Assembly (NCBI GenBank): GCA_045612365.1
Contig: JAZKYY010000011.1
Location: forward strand, 1-64,000
Length of the DNA: 64,000 nt
DNA from: RGIG9608 sp045612365
GTDB taxonomy: Bacteria; Bacteroidota; Bacteroidia; Bacteroidales; Paludibacteraceae
Reading direction: 5' to 3'
Shown here: piece by piece, positions 17,655 through 27,800 of the stretch
Numbering within the stretch: position 1 is the first letter of the stretch
How the letters are laid out: every line of letters starts with the position of its first letter
The notes under the pieces: model-generated
Databases searched by the model: none
Seen by the model: the letters and a program-made list of their open reading frames with translations, nothing else
What the model was told of the DNA's origin: nothing
Position numbers and translations under genes: made by a program

Positions 17655-17890
17655 GTGGAAACCCCTAACAATGTCAAAGTCGAACCAAAGTTGATGTACG
17701 CTATGAGCTTGATAACCAATATAGATAAGTTCTTTCAATATGCTCCTGCTGAAGCCAAAATTAGGGCGTTAAGTTCGATTTTCTCGGGAAAATTGGAGTT
17801 TGATGGAAATTTTTTTCGAACGGAAAATCTCAATACAGTGCTTGCTCTAATATATCAGCAGACCGATGAGTTACGAGGATTGAATAAAAA
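17655..17890 (+). pseudogene. C-terminal remnant of a serine site-specific recombinase
   Basis: The frame starts at a GTG without an N-terminal catalytic domain and would run through into the antisense of tRNA-Leu, so it is not an intact gene. Residues 13-70 contain the tail signature of Bacteroidetes serine recombinases: LITNIDKFFQYA, SIFSGKLEFDG, FRTENLNTVLALI. The resolvase domain with the catalytic Ser and the zinc ribbon are gone. It lies next to a tRNA gene, a usual integration site, and therefore marks a lost mobile element. Confidence 0.65.
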
Positions 17891-17922
17891 AAGCGAGGAA
17901 AGTTTTTCAACTTTCCCCGCTT
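17887..17922 (-). terminator. Terminator of tRNA-Leu
   Basis: Read on the minus strand, AAGCGGGGAAAGTT pairs with AACTTTCCTCGCTT and is followed by T residues, just past the tRNA 3' end. Confidence 0.75.
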
Positions 17923-17925
17923 CAG

Positions 17926-18009
17926 TACCCAGACCCGGGGTCGAACCGGGATGGAAGTGAATCCACTGGTGTTTGAGACCAGCGCGTCTACCGATTCCGC
18001 CATCTGGGC
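17926..18009 (-). tRNA. tRNA-Leu (anticodon CAA)
   Basis: Acceptor stem GCCCAGA/TCTGGGT, D-arm with TAGACGCG, anticodon stem CTGGT/ACCAG with loop CTCAAAC (anticodon CAA), long variable arm (TGGATTCACTTCCA) and T-loop GGTTCGACCCC. 84 bases, CCA not encoded. Confidence 0.95.
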
Positions 18010-18021
18010 TTAAAAGCGTTG

Positions 18022-18052
18022 CAAAGGTAATGCTTTTTTTTTGTTGTGCAAA
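18022..18052 (-). promoter_or_regulatory. Promoter of tRNA-Leu
   Basis: On the minus strand, TTTG, 19-base spacer, TACCTTTG; transcription starts about a dozen bases before the tRNA. Confidence 0.75.
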
Positions 18053-18075
18053 CGTTTTATGAGTTTTTTCTAAAA

Positions 18076-18975
18076 TTACTCAATATTTGTTTTGTCTATT
18101 TCTATCTGTGCTTTTAGTTGGTCTAATGAGTCGAATTTTTGTTCCTCTCTGAGATATTTTTTTATATTTAATGTAATAGTTTCCTTGTAAATTTCTTCAT
18201 TAAAATCGATAATGTGTACCTCTATGGTTTTGTTTTCTCCATTTATCGTTGGTCGTGTTCCTATATTTAATAGTCCTTTGAATTTTTTTTCTTTGATAAT
18301 AACATCAACTATATAAACACCATTTTTAGGTAATAGTTTGCTTTTGTCAATGGTGAGATTTGCGGTAGGAAATCCTATTTTTCTTCCAATTTTATTTCCA
18401 CTTTTTACCTCTCCAGTTAAAGAATAAGTGTATCCAAGTAAATTATTAGCTTCTTCTATTCTTCCATTATAAACTAAATTTCTAATTATTGAAGAACTTA
18501 CATTATTTTCTTTTAGCAAAAACGAAGAACAATTTATTACTTCTACGCCTACTTTTTTGCCGATTGCCTTGTATTCATTAAAGGATGAGAATTTATCGCT
18601 CCCAAATCGGTGATCGTATCCCATAAGTAACTTTTTTACGCGAAACTCACTTTTTAGTAAACTCAAAAACTCAAAAGCAGTCTTTTGAGCTAAGTTTTTA
18701 TCAAAATCAAGAAGTAGGCAGTTGTTTAGTTGCAATTGTTCGAAGAGGGCAATTTTTTCTGCTGTAGTAGAGAGTTGTTTGATTTTAGTGGATGGATTTA
18801 GTATATGTTGGGGAGAAACAAAAAAAGACACAACCAATGATTGCAAATTGTATTTCTTGGCTTGTGTGTTTAGCTCTTTGAGTAAGAAAGAATGCCCTAA
18901 GTGTACCCCATCGAAAAAACCAATAGTAGCAAACGTATCGTGTTCTGGAGGATTTTTTTTGTCAACTAAATTCAT
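18076..18975 (-). CDS. ribF: Bifunctional riboflavin kinase / FAD synthetase
   Basis: A 299-residue protein. The N-terminal nucleotidyltransferase domain has GFFDGVHLGH (about 18-27, the HxGH motif) and later GYDHRFGSDK; the C-terminal flavokinase domain has GKKIGFPTANL-like IGRKIGFPTANL (about 196-207) and GLLNIGTRPT. It makes FMN and then FAD from riboflavin in the cytosol. ribBA and ribE are also in the window but far away, so the riboflavin genes are dispersed. Confidence 0.95.
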   Translation of the reverse strand: MNLVDKKNPPEHDTFATIGFFDGVHLGHSFLLKELNTQAKKYNLQSLVVSFFVSPQHILNPSTKIKQLSTTAEKIALFEQLQLNNCLLLDFDKNLAQKTAFEFLSLLKSEFRVKKLLMGYDHRFGSDKFSSFNEYKAIGKKVGVEVINCSSFLLKENNVSSSIIRNLVYNGRIEEANNLLGYTYSLTGEVKSGNKIGRKIGFPTANLTIDKSKLLPKNGVYIVDVIIKEKKFKGLLNIGTRPTINGENKTIEVHIIDFNEEIYKETITLNIKKYLREEQKFDSLDQLKAQIEIDKTNIE

Positions 18976-19071
18976 CTAAGCAAAATTACAAAAAATAAAT
19001 CAATGCCAAAAGAAAGAGGCATATATGCTTTTTAATGAGAAATTATTAAGTGATTTAAAATAAAAACACAC

Positions 19072-19102
19072 AAAAAAAGCACTTACTTTTTTGTAAGTGC
19101 TT
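19072..19102 (-). terminator. Terminator of tRNA-Pro
   Basis: AAGCACTTAC (19077-19086) and GTAAGTGCTT (19093-19102); an A-run on the plus strand gives the U-run. The same stem is used after tRNA-Asn at 44497-44529. Confidence 0.8.
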
Positions 19103-19115
19103 GATTTTTAGTTTG

Positions 19116-19190
19116 TCGGGGTAGCGGGATTCGAACCCACGACCCCCTGCTCCCAAAGCAGGTGCGCTAACCGGACTGCGCTACACCCCG
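19116..19190 (-). tRNA. tRNA-Pro (anticodon TGG)
   Basis: Minus strand: CGGGGTG acceptor, TAGCGCAG start of the D-arm, anticodon stem CCTGC/GCAGG with loop TTTGGGA (anticodon TGG), and GGTTCGAATCC T-loop. 75 bases, no encoded CCA. A TACCTTTG -7 box lies at 19218-19225. Confidence 0.95.
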
Positions 19191-19270
19191 ATTGCCTTCT
19201 CCTTTAAAAAGGCGATGCAAAGGTAATGTTTTTTTTTATATAACACACATTATTTAGAAAAAAAATAATT

Positions 19271-20482
19271 TTAATCGTTCAAGATGAGTGCATTTATAAA
19301 TTTATTGCCTGAGAGTAATCCATAAAATCCTTTTTTTACTGAAAACTCATCGAAAACTTCTACCTTATCGGCATCCTTTTCTGGATTGTAGATAACGAAA
19401 GGAATTGGATTGCTAGTGTGAGTTTTTAGTCGGCAAGGTGTTGGATGATCTGGCAAAAGTGCGATAGAAACAGGTTCGTCCATTTTTTCTACGGATTCAA
19501 GTATTGGCCCTACAATATATTTATCAAGATCTTCTATAGTGCGAATTTTTAGTTCAACATTTCCTTCGTGACCTGCCTCATCACTTGCCTCTATGTGCAA
19601 ATAGACAAAATCTTTTTCTTTAAGAGCTTCAATTGCAGCATCTGCTTTTCCTTTATAGTTGGTATCAAAAAGACCTGTTGCTCCTTCAACCTCTATAGGA
19701 TGAAGTCCAGCATATACTCCTATTCCTTTAATCAAATCTACAGCAGAAATTACAACACCATTTTTCAAATTGTAGGACTCAATGATGCTTTTCATTTTTG
19801 GTCTGTAACCGGGGGACCATAGCCAAATGCTATTAGCGGGATCTTTCCCTTCAGCTTTTCGTTTAAGGTTTACAGGGTGATTCTCAAGCAATTTTTGTGA
19901 TTGCAATGTTAGGTTGTTCAAAAAGTTAGCAGTTGCTTGTGCTTCTTCTGTTTTTGCTTTTATCATAACATCAGCAAAGGGAGTTCCTGGGACATCGTGA
20001 GGAGGAGTGCAAATTAGATTTTTATTTCCTCCTTTCATTTTTAAAAGGTGTCGGTACGATACTCCTGTATAGAATGACACAATATGGTCTCCCAGTTCTT
20101 CTTGTAGAAAATGAATTAATTCTTTAGCTTCTTCGTTACTGATATGACCAGCCGAGTGGTTTTTTATTTTTCCATCCTCAATGCAAATTAGATTGCATCG
20201 CATTGCCATTTCATCGTCAAGGATATTAATCCCCATACTAGCTGCTTCGAGCGATCCTCTTCCCTCAAAATCTTTTGCAACGTCATATCCCAAGACCGTA
20301 AGGTTGGCAATTTCGCTACCAGGCGAAAATGAATTAGGAATGGTTGCAAATAACCCACAACGTCCAAGTTTTGCTAAACGATCCATTGCTGGCGTGTTGG
20401 CTACTTGTAATGGAGTCTTTCCTCCTAGTTTATCTATGGGCTCATCGGCCATTCCATCTCCGAGTATGATAATGTACTTCAT
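19271..20482 (-). CDS. apgM: Cofactor-independent phosphoglycerate mutase, archaeal type
   Basis: A 403-residue member of the alkaline-phosphatase superfamily. The N-terminus IILGDGMAD holds the first metal Asp, PGSEIANLTVLGYD the catalytic Ser region, and ASDEAGHEG and LLPDHPTP the second metal site. It interconverts 3- and 2-phosphoglycerate in glycolysis. Start fits MKYIIILGDGMAD. Monocistronic, divergent from clpB. Confidence 0.92.
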   Translation of the reverse strand: MKYIIILGDGMADEPIDKLGGKTPLQVANTPAMDRLAKLGRCGLFATIPNSFSPGSEIANLTVLGYDVAKDFEGRGSLEAASMGINILDDEMAMRCNLICIEDGKIKNHSAGHISNEEAKELIHFLQEELGDHIVSFYTGVSYRHLLKMKGGNKNLICTPPHDVPGTPFADVMIKAKTEEAQATANFLNNLTLQSQKLLENHPVNLKRKAEGKDPANSIWLWSPGYRPKMKSIIESYNLKNGVVISAVDLIKGIGVYAGLHPIEVEGATGLFDTNYKGKADAAIEALKEKDFVYLHIEASDEAGHEGNVELKIRTIEDLDKYIVGPILESVEKMDEPVSIALLPDHPTPCRLKTHTSNPIPFVIYNPEKDADKVEVFDEFSVKKGFYGLLSGNKFINALILND

Positions 20483-20659
20483 TTTTTTACCATTTCTTTA
20501 ACAATGGCAAAGATAAAAAATGTTTACCAGTTTTTATCTTTAGTGTGTCAATCTGTCTTTTTTCTTCTGTCACGATGACGATTTTTCTACTCTGGCAAAA
20601 AAATTGTGTATTACATGTTGGAGAATTTTTAATGTTGAAAATAATTAAAATGTAAATAT

Positions 20660-23260
20660 ATGAATACAAACAAACTAACAATCAAAGCGCAAGAGTCTTT
20701 ACAAAATGCTTTTACTCTTGCACAAAGAAATGGTCAGCAAGCGATAGAACCTATACACATTTTAAATGTGTTGATTGCTGAAGATGACTCTCTTTCATCA
20801 TTTCTTTTAGGGCGTATCGGTGCAAATGTGCGTTCCTTACGTAGAAGTGTAGAAAAATCAGTTGACGCTTTGCCAAAGGTATCGGGTGGAGATGGGAATA
20901 TTTATTTCTCGTCAGATGCCTCCAAACTTATTCAGCTAGCGGTAGAATTTACTGAAAAGTTCAATGATCGTTATGCTTCGGTAGAGCACCTATTATTAGC
21001 TCTTGTGGTGGAGCGAGGAGTTGCAAAAAATTTGCTTCAGCAGCATGGAGTTTTAGAAAAAGATTTAATTGCAGCTATTCGTGAATTTCGTAAAGGAGCA
21101 ACTGTTGATTCTCAAACTTCTTCACAGGAGTTCGATGCTCTTGGAAAATATGCAATTAATCTAAATGAGTTGGCTCGCAGTGGGCGACTCGATCCTGTTA
21201 TAGGTCGTGACGAAGAGATTCGTCGTGTACTACAAATACTTTCTCGCAGAACAAAGAATAATCCAATACTTGTTGGCGAGGCAGGAGTTGGAAAAACGGC
21301 TATAGCAGAAGGTATTGCTCACCGAATTGTAAATGGAGATGTTCCTGAAAACTTGAAGTCAAAACTTATTTTTTCGCTAGATATGGGCGCACTTATTGCG
21401 GGAGCAAAGTATCAAGGAGAGTTTGAAGAACGTCTAAAGGCAGTAGTGAAAGAAGTAATTGCTGGAGATGGTGAGATCCTTCTTTTTATTGACGAAATTC
21501 ATACACTTGTGGGAGCTGGGAAAAATAGTGGAGCAATGGATGCTGCCAATATCCTTAAACCAGCACTTGCTCGTGGTGAGTTGCGCACGATAGGAGCTAC
21601 CACGCTCGATGAGTTTCAAAAATATTTTGAGCAAGATAAGGCTCTTGAGCGTCGTTTTCAAAAAGTAATGGTGGAAGAACCTTCGACTGAGGATTCTGTG
21701 TCGATTCTTCGAGGATTAAAGGAACGCTATGAAGCTCATCATCAGGTGCGTATTAAAGACGAGGCTATTGTTGCTGCTGTGGAGTTGTCGCATCGTTACA
21801 TTACTTCTCGTTTTTTGCCAGACAAAGCAATTGATCTTGTAGATGAAGCTGCATCTCGTTTGCGTCTTGAGATGAATTCTGTTCCCGAGGAAATAGACAA
21901 TCTCGACCGACGCATTCGTCAGTTAGAAATAGAGCGCGAGGCTATCCGTCGTGAAAACGACACAAAACGCATCGATATGCTTTCTAAAGAGATAGAAGAC
22001 CAAAAGGCACGAGAATCGTCGCTTCGAGCAAAGTGGGAAGGGGAGCGTGACTTATTGCAAAAAATACAGAAAAACAAAGTTCTTATTGAGCAATTAAAGA
22101 TAGAAGCACAGCAAGCAGAACGACAAGGCGATTATGGCCGAGTAGCAGAAATTCGTTACGGAAAACTTGTAGAGGTGCAAAATCAAATTTCAAATCTTCA
22201 AGATGAGTTCTCGCAACTCTCGGCAAATGGTTCTATGATAAAAGAAGAGGTAAATGCTCAGGATGTGGCAGAAGTGGTGTCGCGTTGGACAGGCGTTCCT
22301 GTGCAACGAATGCTTGCTTCCGAACGTGAAAAACTTCTGAATATGGAAGAAGAAATGCATCGTCGAGTGGTGGGACAACATAGTGCTATTGAGGCTATTG
22401 CCGATGCGGTACGCAGATCGCGAGCAGGTCTCAACGATTTTCGTAGGCCAATAGGTTCTTTTATTTTCTTGGGAACAACCGGGGTAGGCAAAACCGAACT
22501 TGCTAAGGCTTTGGCAGAATTTCTTTTTAACGATGACAATATGCTGACGCGCATTGATATGTCCGAATATCAAGAAAAACATAGTGTTTCGCGTTTGGTA
22601 GGTGCGCCTCCAGGATATGTGGGATACGATGAAGGAGGACAACTTACCGAGGCTGTTCGTCGGAAACCTTATTCGGTGGTGTTGCTCGATGAGATTGAAA
22701 AGGCGCATCCTGATGTATTTAATATTCTCTTGCAAGTACTTGACGATGGCAGATTGACAGACAATAAAGGTAGAACTGTCGATTTCAGGAACACGATTAT
22801 CATTATGACCTCAAATATGGGATCTCAACTTATTCAAGAAAGATTTTCTGAACCACCTGCAGGTGAACAGCAAAGTGAGGAACTTTTGATTCGTACGCGT
22901 AATGAGGTTGTGGAATTGCTAAAAAAACAACTCAAACCTGAATTCTTGAATCGTATAGATGAGATTATAATGTTTGAACCGCTTGGTCGCGAGGAAATTG
23001 AGAAGATTGTTGACATACAATTGGCAACGTTAACTCGTTTGCTAGTGCAAAGTGAAATCCGATTGGAATATGACTATAAGGCTCGTCGTTGGATTGCTGA
23101 AGAAGGATATGATCCTCTGTTTGGGGCTCGTCCAGTGAAGCGAGTGATACAGCGTGAAGTAGTAAACCGCCTTTCTCGAGAAATTCTTGCTGGAAACATT
23201 AATCGAGAAAAGCCTATTCGTATTTCGGCCGATGACGGTGGAGTGGTGTTTAGTAATTAG
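20660..23260 (+). CDS. clpB: Disaggregase ClpB
   Basis: An 866-residue Hsp100 ATPase. Clp-N domain residues 1-145; AAA1 with Walker A GEAGVGKTA (about 205) and Walker B LFIDEIHT; a coiled-coil M domain about 400-530, which separates ClpB from ClpA/ClpC; AAA2 with GTTGVGKTE (about 610), LLDEIEKAHPD and a C-terminal D2-small domain. It rescues aggregated proteins together with DnaK. It ends with a strong palindromic terminator. No clear heat-shock operator was recognised upstream. Confidence 0.97.
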   Translation: MNTNKLTIKAQESLQNAFTLAQRNGQQAIEPIHILNVLIAEDDSLSSFLLGRIGANVRSLRRSVEKSVDALPKVSGGDGNIYFSSDASKLIQLAVEFTEKFNDRYASVEHLLLALVVERGVAKNLLQQHGVLEKDLIAAIREFRKGATVDSQTSSQEFDALGKYAINLNELARSGRLDPVIGRDEEIRRVLQILSRRTKNNPILVGEAGVGKTAIAEGIAHRIVNGDVPENLKSKLIFSLDMGALIAGAKYQGEFEERLKAVVKEVIAGDGEILLFIDEIHTLVGAGKNSGAMDAANILKPALARGELRTIGATTLDEFQKYFEQDKALERRFQKVMVEEPSTEDSVSILRGLKERYEAHHQVRIKDEAIVAAVELSHRYITSRFLPDKAIDLVDEAASRLRLEMNSVPEEIDNLDRRIRQLEIEREAIRRENDTKRIDMLSKEIEDQKARESSLRAKWEGERDLLQKIQKNKVLIEQLKIEAQQAERQGDYGRVAEIRYGKLVEVQNQISNLQDEFSQLSANGSMIKEEVNAQDVAEVVSRWTGVPVQRMLASEREKLLNMEEEMHRRVVGQHSAIEAIADAVRRSRAGLNDFRRPIGSFIFLGTTGVGKTELAKALAEFLFNDDNMLTRIDMSEYQEKHSVSRLVGAPPGYVGYDEGGQLTEAVRRKPYSVVLLDEIEKAHPDVFNILLQVLDDGRLTDNKGRTVDFRNTIIIMTSNMGSQLIQERFSEPPAGEQQSEELLIRTRNEVVELLKKQLKPEFLNRIDEIIMFEPLGREEIEKIVDIQLATLTRLLVQSEIRLEYDYKARRWIAEEGYDPLFGARPVKRVIQREVVNRLSREILAGNINREKPIRISADDGGVVFSN

Positions 23261-23275
23261 TAAAAGATATATGAA

Positions 23276-23305
23276 AAAAGAGCAACTCAGCTGAGTTGCT
23301 CTTTT
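23276..23305. terminator. Terminator of clpB, 30-bp perfect palindrome
   Basis: AAAAGAGCAACTCAG followed by its exact reverse complement, with extra T on the right. It is symmetrical and may act in both directions. Confidence 0.85.
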
Positions 23306-23319
23306 TTTTCTAGTAATAC

Positions 23320-23553
23320 CTAATTTTTTCTAAAGAACGTGTATTTGTTACCTATGCCCCAAAACAAAGGAATCCCTCTAGCTTTTCTAACATACATTGC
23401 ATACATTCCAACTGATTTTGATTCTGCGTTTTTCGTAGCCTACTCAGCTGCCTTTTGTGGATTCCAATCACAATTTCTTAAATAAATCCACATCCCAAAC
23501 CCAAGCAGAATTAAAACAATAAATATCCACTTAAAATTTTCATTTATAAAGAA
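23320..23553 (-). pseudogene. Decayed small membrane-protein gene
   Basis: On the minus strand a frame without any usual start codon gives an N-terminal hydrophobic helix (WIFIVLILLGFGMWIYL), then CDWNPQKAAE, a TAG stop (complement at 23440-23442), and in the same frame a further 38 residues including VGMYAMYVRKARGIPLFWG, ending at TAG (23320-23322). Continuous protein-like sequence across the stop suggests an original protein of about 75 residues, inactivated by loss of the start and one nonsense change. No family recognised. Confidence 0.45.
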
Positions 23554-23569
23554 TCATTTTTGACAATTT

Positions 23570-24805
23570 TTATTGACAATTTATTTTTCTGCTCAATGAG
23601 TCACGCAAAACAAAGAATTCACTCATTGCACTTTGTGGAACAGGTTCAACCGATGGTGACTCCATTGTCAAGGGATTGATAGGCGAACCATTTTTCCATA
23701 CACGGAAATCGAGATGCGGACCTGTAGAAGCTCCCGTGCTACCAACATAACCAATCACTTCTCCTTGCGAAACATGTGAACCTACATTTAGATTTTTTGC
23801 GTAACGCGAAAGATGTAAATAAGCTGTTGTATATACGCTATTATGGCGAATTTTTACTGTATGCCCACCACCACCTTTGTATCCTTTTTGCACAACAACT
23901 CCATCGCCAATGCTCATTACGGGCGTTCCTGTTGGTGCGGCATAATCAACACCTGTATGCGGTCTAACAGTTTTATAAATAGGATGTTTTCTAGCATAGG
24001 TAAAACCAGATGATATACGAGAAAATTTTAGAGGGGCTTTCAGAAATGCTTTTCTTAAACTATTACCTTCTTCGTCCCAAAATCCATTGACACTATCATT
24101 TTTGAAATAGAAAGCCAAAAAAGGCTTGCCTTTATGGGTGAATTTTGCAGCATGTATTTTCCCAATACCAATAGACAAACTATCTACGTATAGTTCATCA
24201 TAAAAAACAGAGAAAGAATCGTTTTTTTGAAGTCCAAAAAAGTCGATGCTCCATGCATAAATATCCGAAAGTTCAAGAGCAAGTTGTCGGTGTAAATTGT
24301 TTGTAATTATCGCGTCCCAAAGCGAAGTTGTAATTGTTGCACTTGATACTTTTTGCTCATGGCGAACAGGTTTTTTGTAGTTATTAGCACACAAGCTATC
24401 GCAAATATGAAAAACCGTATGATCCACTACCGATTGATGGTAAACCAAATATGTGAGTTGAGGAACTGAGTCTTTAGTGTAATACGCAGTATATTTATCG
24501 CCCAACTTAATGCGTCTTACATCGAATATTTCTGTCGAAAAGTCGTTGAGTTGATGAATGATTTCTCCTTTGCAACCTAATTTTCCAAAAATAGTGGACA
24601 GTGTTTCTCCTTTGCCAACAACGCCTTCCTCCGTATTGAATGAATCTACTGGAATGCCATATTCGTAGACGATTTCAATATCAGCAGGTTCTTCCTTTTG
24701 TGTCTCTTGCTCACCGTTTTTTTTGTCTTTACAAGCAGAAAAAAGAAATAAAACGCTTGCTACGATTAATAGTACCGGAAATTTCAAAATTCTTTGTTTT
24801 TTCAT
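23570..24805 (-). CDS. Lipoprotein M23 peptidoglycan endopeptidase
   Basis: A 411-residue protein. Lipoprotein signal with lipobox FSAC (Cys25). The C-terminal 130 residues are a peptidase M23 (LytM) domain: RPHTGVDYAAPTGTP (zinc His and Asp), TTAYLHLS, and GPHLDFRV (HxH-type). The N-terminal region contains a LysM/OapA-like part (VVGKGETLSTIFGKLG). It would cut peptide cross-links in murein in the periplasm, like MepM. Monocistronic; 57 bases downstream of the glycoside hydrolase gene's stop. Confidence 0.92.
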   Translation of the reverse strand: MKKQRILKFPVLLIVASVLFLFSACKDKKNGEQETQKEEPADIEIVYEYGIPVDSFNTEEGVVGKGETLSTIFGKLGCKGEIIHQLNDFSTEIFDVRRIKLGDKYTAYYTKDSVPQLTYLVYHQSVVDHTVFHICDSLCANNYKKPVRHEQKVSSATITTSLWDAIITNNLHRQLALELSDIYAWSIDFFGLQKNDSFSVFYDELYVDSLSIGIGKIHAAKFTHKGKPFLAFYFKNDSVNGFWDEEGNSLRKAFLKAPLKFSRISSGFTYARKHPIYKTVRPHTGVDYAAPTGTPVMSIGDGVVVQKGYKGGGGHTVKIRHNSVYTTAYLHLSRYAKNLNVGSHVSQGEVIGYVGSTGASTGPHLDFRVWKNGSPINPLTMESPSVEPVPQSAMSEFFVLRDSLSRKINCQ

Positions 24806-24862
24806 AAAAAAAGATTTTTATAACAGATGAGGAATCGACCACTCGACTCCTCATTCTTTATA

Positions 24863-27800
24863 TTATTGTTTTACAATCACTTTCTCTTTTGTACAATTCC
24901 CATTTACGTCAACAATGTTTACTACATATGTCCCAGCAAACGGAACTTTAACGGAGAAGTTTTCTTCATTGTTTTTAAGTGATTTTACGATAATACCGCT
25001 TAAGTCAACAATTTGTATATCTGAATTTGGTTGAATTTTTTCAAAGACTATTTCTTTTTCTCTTCCAAATACAGTTTCTTCTTTTTTTTTTACAGACGTA
25101 TCTTTTACACCTGTCAAAACTTCTACATCAATACCGTTAAGCACCACAACATCAAAAGCTGGAAGATTGAACGTAATAGTTGCATCAATATCAACTTCCT
25201 CGTTGGTAATTCCTTTATATTGTGTTTGGCCATCAAATGCGTCAGAAAGATAAATTTTGCCAGTTACATAAGCTGGAATATCCAAAGCTTGACGCAATGT
25301 TGTTGTAAAAGTTTGAGATGTACTACATGGATTACGAAGCGTCAAAACCGATTTCGCACCATTCCATGATGCCCATCCATAAACATTTGCGCGAGATCCG
25401 TCCCAAGGATTTCCACCAACCCAGTGTGTATCATCAAGCACATCAGCATTGCTACGATGCCATTTGATACATTTTGCTAATTCGCCCCAAAGTTTACCAT
25501 TTTCTTTAGCCGTCATCAAGGCATGATCTATATACAATTCTACCATTGCCGAACCGCAAGCAAATGCACATCGCATTTCTTTAGTAATCTCTGCTGCCGT
25601 ACAAGCAGAAGCATCGTCTTCCATTGCACGAGGAGGGTTTCCTCCTGAATTTCCAAATCCAGACACTATCAATCCGTGAGTCATCAAGCTATTGATTGGG
25701 CAAAGTGGCGATCCAACTGTAAAGTTTTTGTATACCATATAGTCGCGATAAGTAATCCAACGTTGACGAGCATTTCCTTGGTTTCCAATAGTACTCCAGT
25801 CGGCATCTTGACGCCAAACTGCATCCGCAAACTGGAACCAGAATGGTGAAGCCCAAGTTCCTACTGTACAGTTCAAGAAAATATCTTCACGAGCTTCTCT
25901 TAATGCTGAAGTTAAACGGATAAAATGTTCTGCGTCTTCTTCGTTGCCAGGACCAACAGCATTTCCAATGTCACTGATACCATCAAATTTGAAATAACGC
26001 ATGTCGTAGTCGTTGATCATTTGCGAACAGCGTCCAACAAATGCATTAAAATATTCGCTGTGTGATAGTTTAAAGTTTGTAATGTCAGGATCGTGAGTTG
26101 AGTTCCAAAATGCTAAACGTTGTTGTTTGGATGACCCATAACCTCCAACAGGGCCTAACCATGTTCCTGTTCCTACGTTGTATAATTTGCATAAATCATC
26201 CAATTCTTTGAATCCATTTGGAAATTTAGGATAATAGAAATCCCATAACGAGTTGAAGTCATCCCAACCATCGTCCCAAACAAATGCATCGATATAAACA
26301 TCGTAAGGAATAAAAAGATTTTCTTTCCATGCTTCTATTACAGCCAAGCAATCATCTTTGCTCATGCGTTGATCAATCACGTTGTTTCGGTCGATATTAA
26401 GTTCGTACCAAGAATTGTAATGTATGAACGAACGCCAAGGTACTGCACGTTCTCTTTCGTGATAAGCCAAGAACGAACGACGTTGTTGACCTTCGGCCAT
26501 CATACCAATAACCGACGAGACTTTCCACGTATCACCGCTTTTCAAAGTGGCATTTCTACTCCAGCGTCCTTGTATTTTTTGAGAAGACGAAACATCACTA
26601 CTAGAGCCAGTAGCAATCGAAACTGAAATACCAGAAGAGGTTATCGAACCTGAACTTATTATAGTTTCGGTTTTTACTTCACCTAAGAATCTCAAAGTAT
26701 AAACTCCGGCACTTGGAACGCTCAATGTGTATGTGTTGTTGTAAGAAGCATCACCAGTATATCCAATATGATAATCTTGAGCAACAACATTTCCGTTTGA
26801 ATCTAATAAATCAACACCTACAAGATTCATGCGATGGTAGCCGCTTTGGAATTGAAACTTAAAAGTCAAATTTCCAGCAGAAGCAACATTTACCAAACCT
26901 TTTGTTTCTACAATTTGACTATTATAAAACCCTAAATTCAAAACACCTTGTGGTGCGTTGCCCGAAATTGTTTGCCAAGTTTCCGATGTCCAAGATGTCA
27001 AAGAAAATTCTTTGTAAAGAGAAATTCCAACTCCCGAGTGAGAGATATTTCCTGTGCTAGTAATAGTTTCTGTTTTTGTTTCACCAAAGAAACGTAGTAA
27101 ATAATTGCCAGCAGAAGGCACATTCAATGTATAAGAATTTCTGCTTGCCAAAGTCCCCGTGTAACCAATATGATAATCGCTTGCAACAACATTTCCATTC
27201 AAATCGACTAAGTCTACTCCAACAAGGTTCATGCGGTGATTACCAGTGGCATAAGAAAATGTAAAAGTTGAATTTCCTGCTGAAGAAATTGTTACAAGTC
27301 CTTTTTTAGCAACAATCTGAGAAGCTGCAAATCCTAAATTAAGAATTTCTGTAGGAGCTGCAGAAAAACTCAACCAATCAGATTCAGTCCAAGATGTGAA
27401 AGAAAAATTTGCATCACCTTCAACAGAAGCCGACGTATTAGAAGTAATAAGTTCATTATTTCCCATTGGTGTTTCGAGTCCTGCAAAAAAATCTTCGTTA
27501 ACCAATAATGCACCTCTCGTGTTTCCTACTATGGAAGGAACAGTTTTGTCATTTTTTACAGAATAAAGCATCGCAACAATGTTTTTCATTTCTGTGTCAG
27601 CTGTTGCTGTAATTTCTAATTCTGTGCGTAAATAATGAGAATTGTCTCGCAAAACAGCGCGCCAAACGATATTTAGATTGTTGTAAGAATAAGTTGCTTT
27701 TAGCGTTTTCCCATTATCTTTTTCTGACAACTTTACGGCATTAACATCGCCAACAAGATTTTCAGTTGTAACATTTGTGCAATTCATTTGCGAAGACAAA

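Noticed and set aside
17655..17960. A 101-residue coding gene
   Set aside because: Its end runs through the antisense of tRNA-Leu (PRPGVEPGWK is tRNA-derived) and its start lacks any domain; better read as a recombinase remnant.
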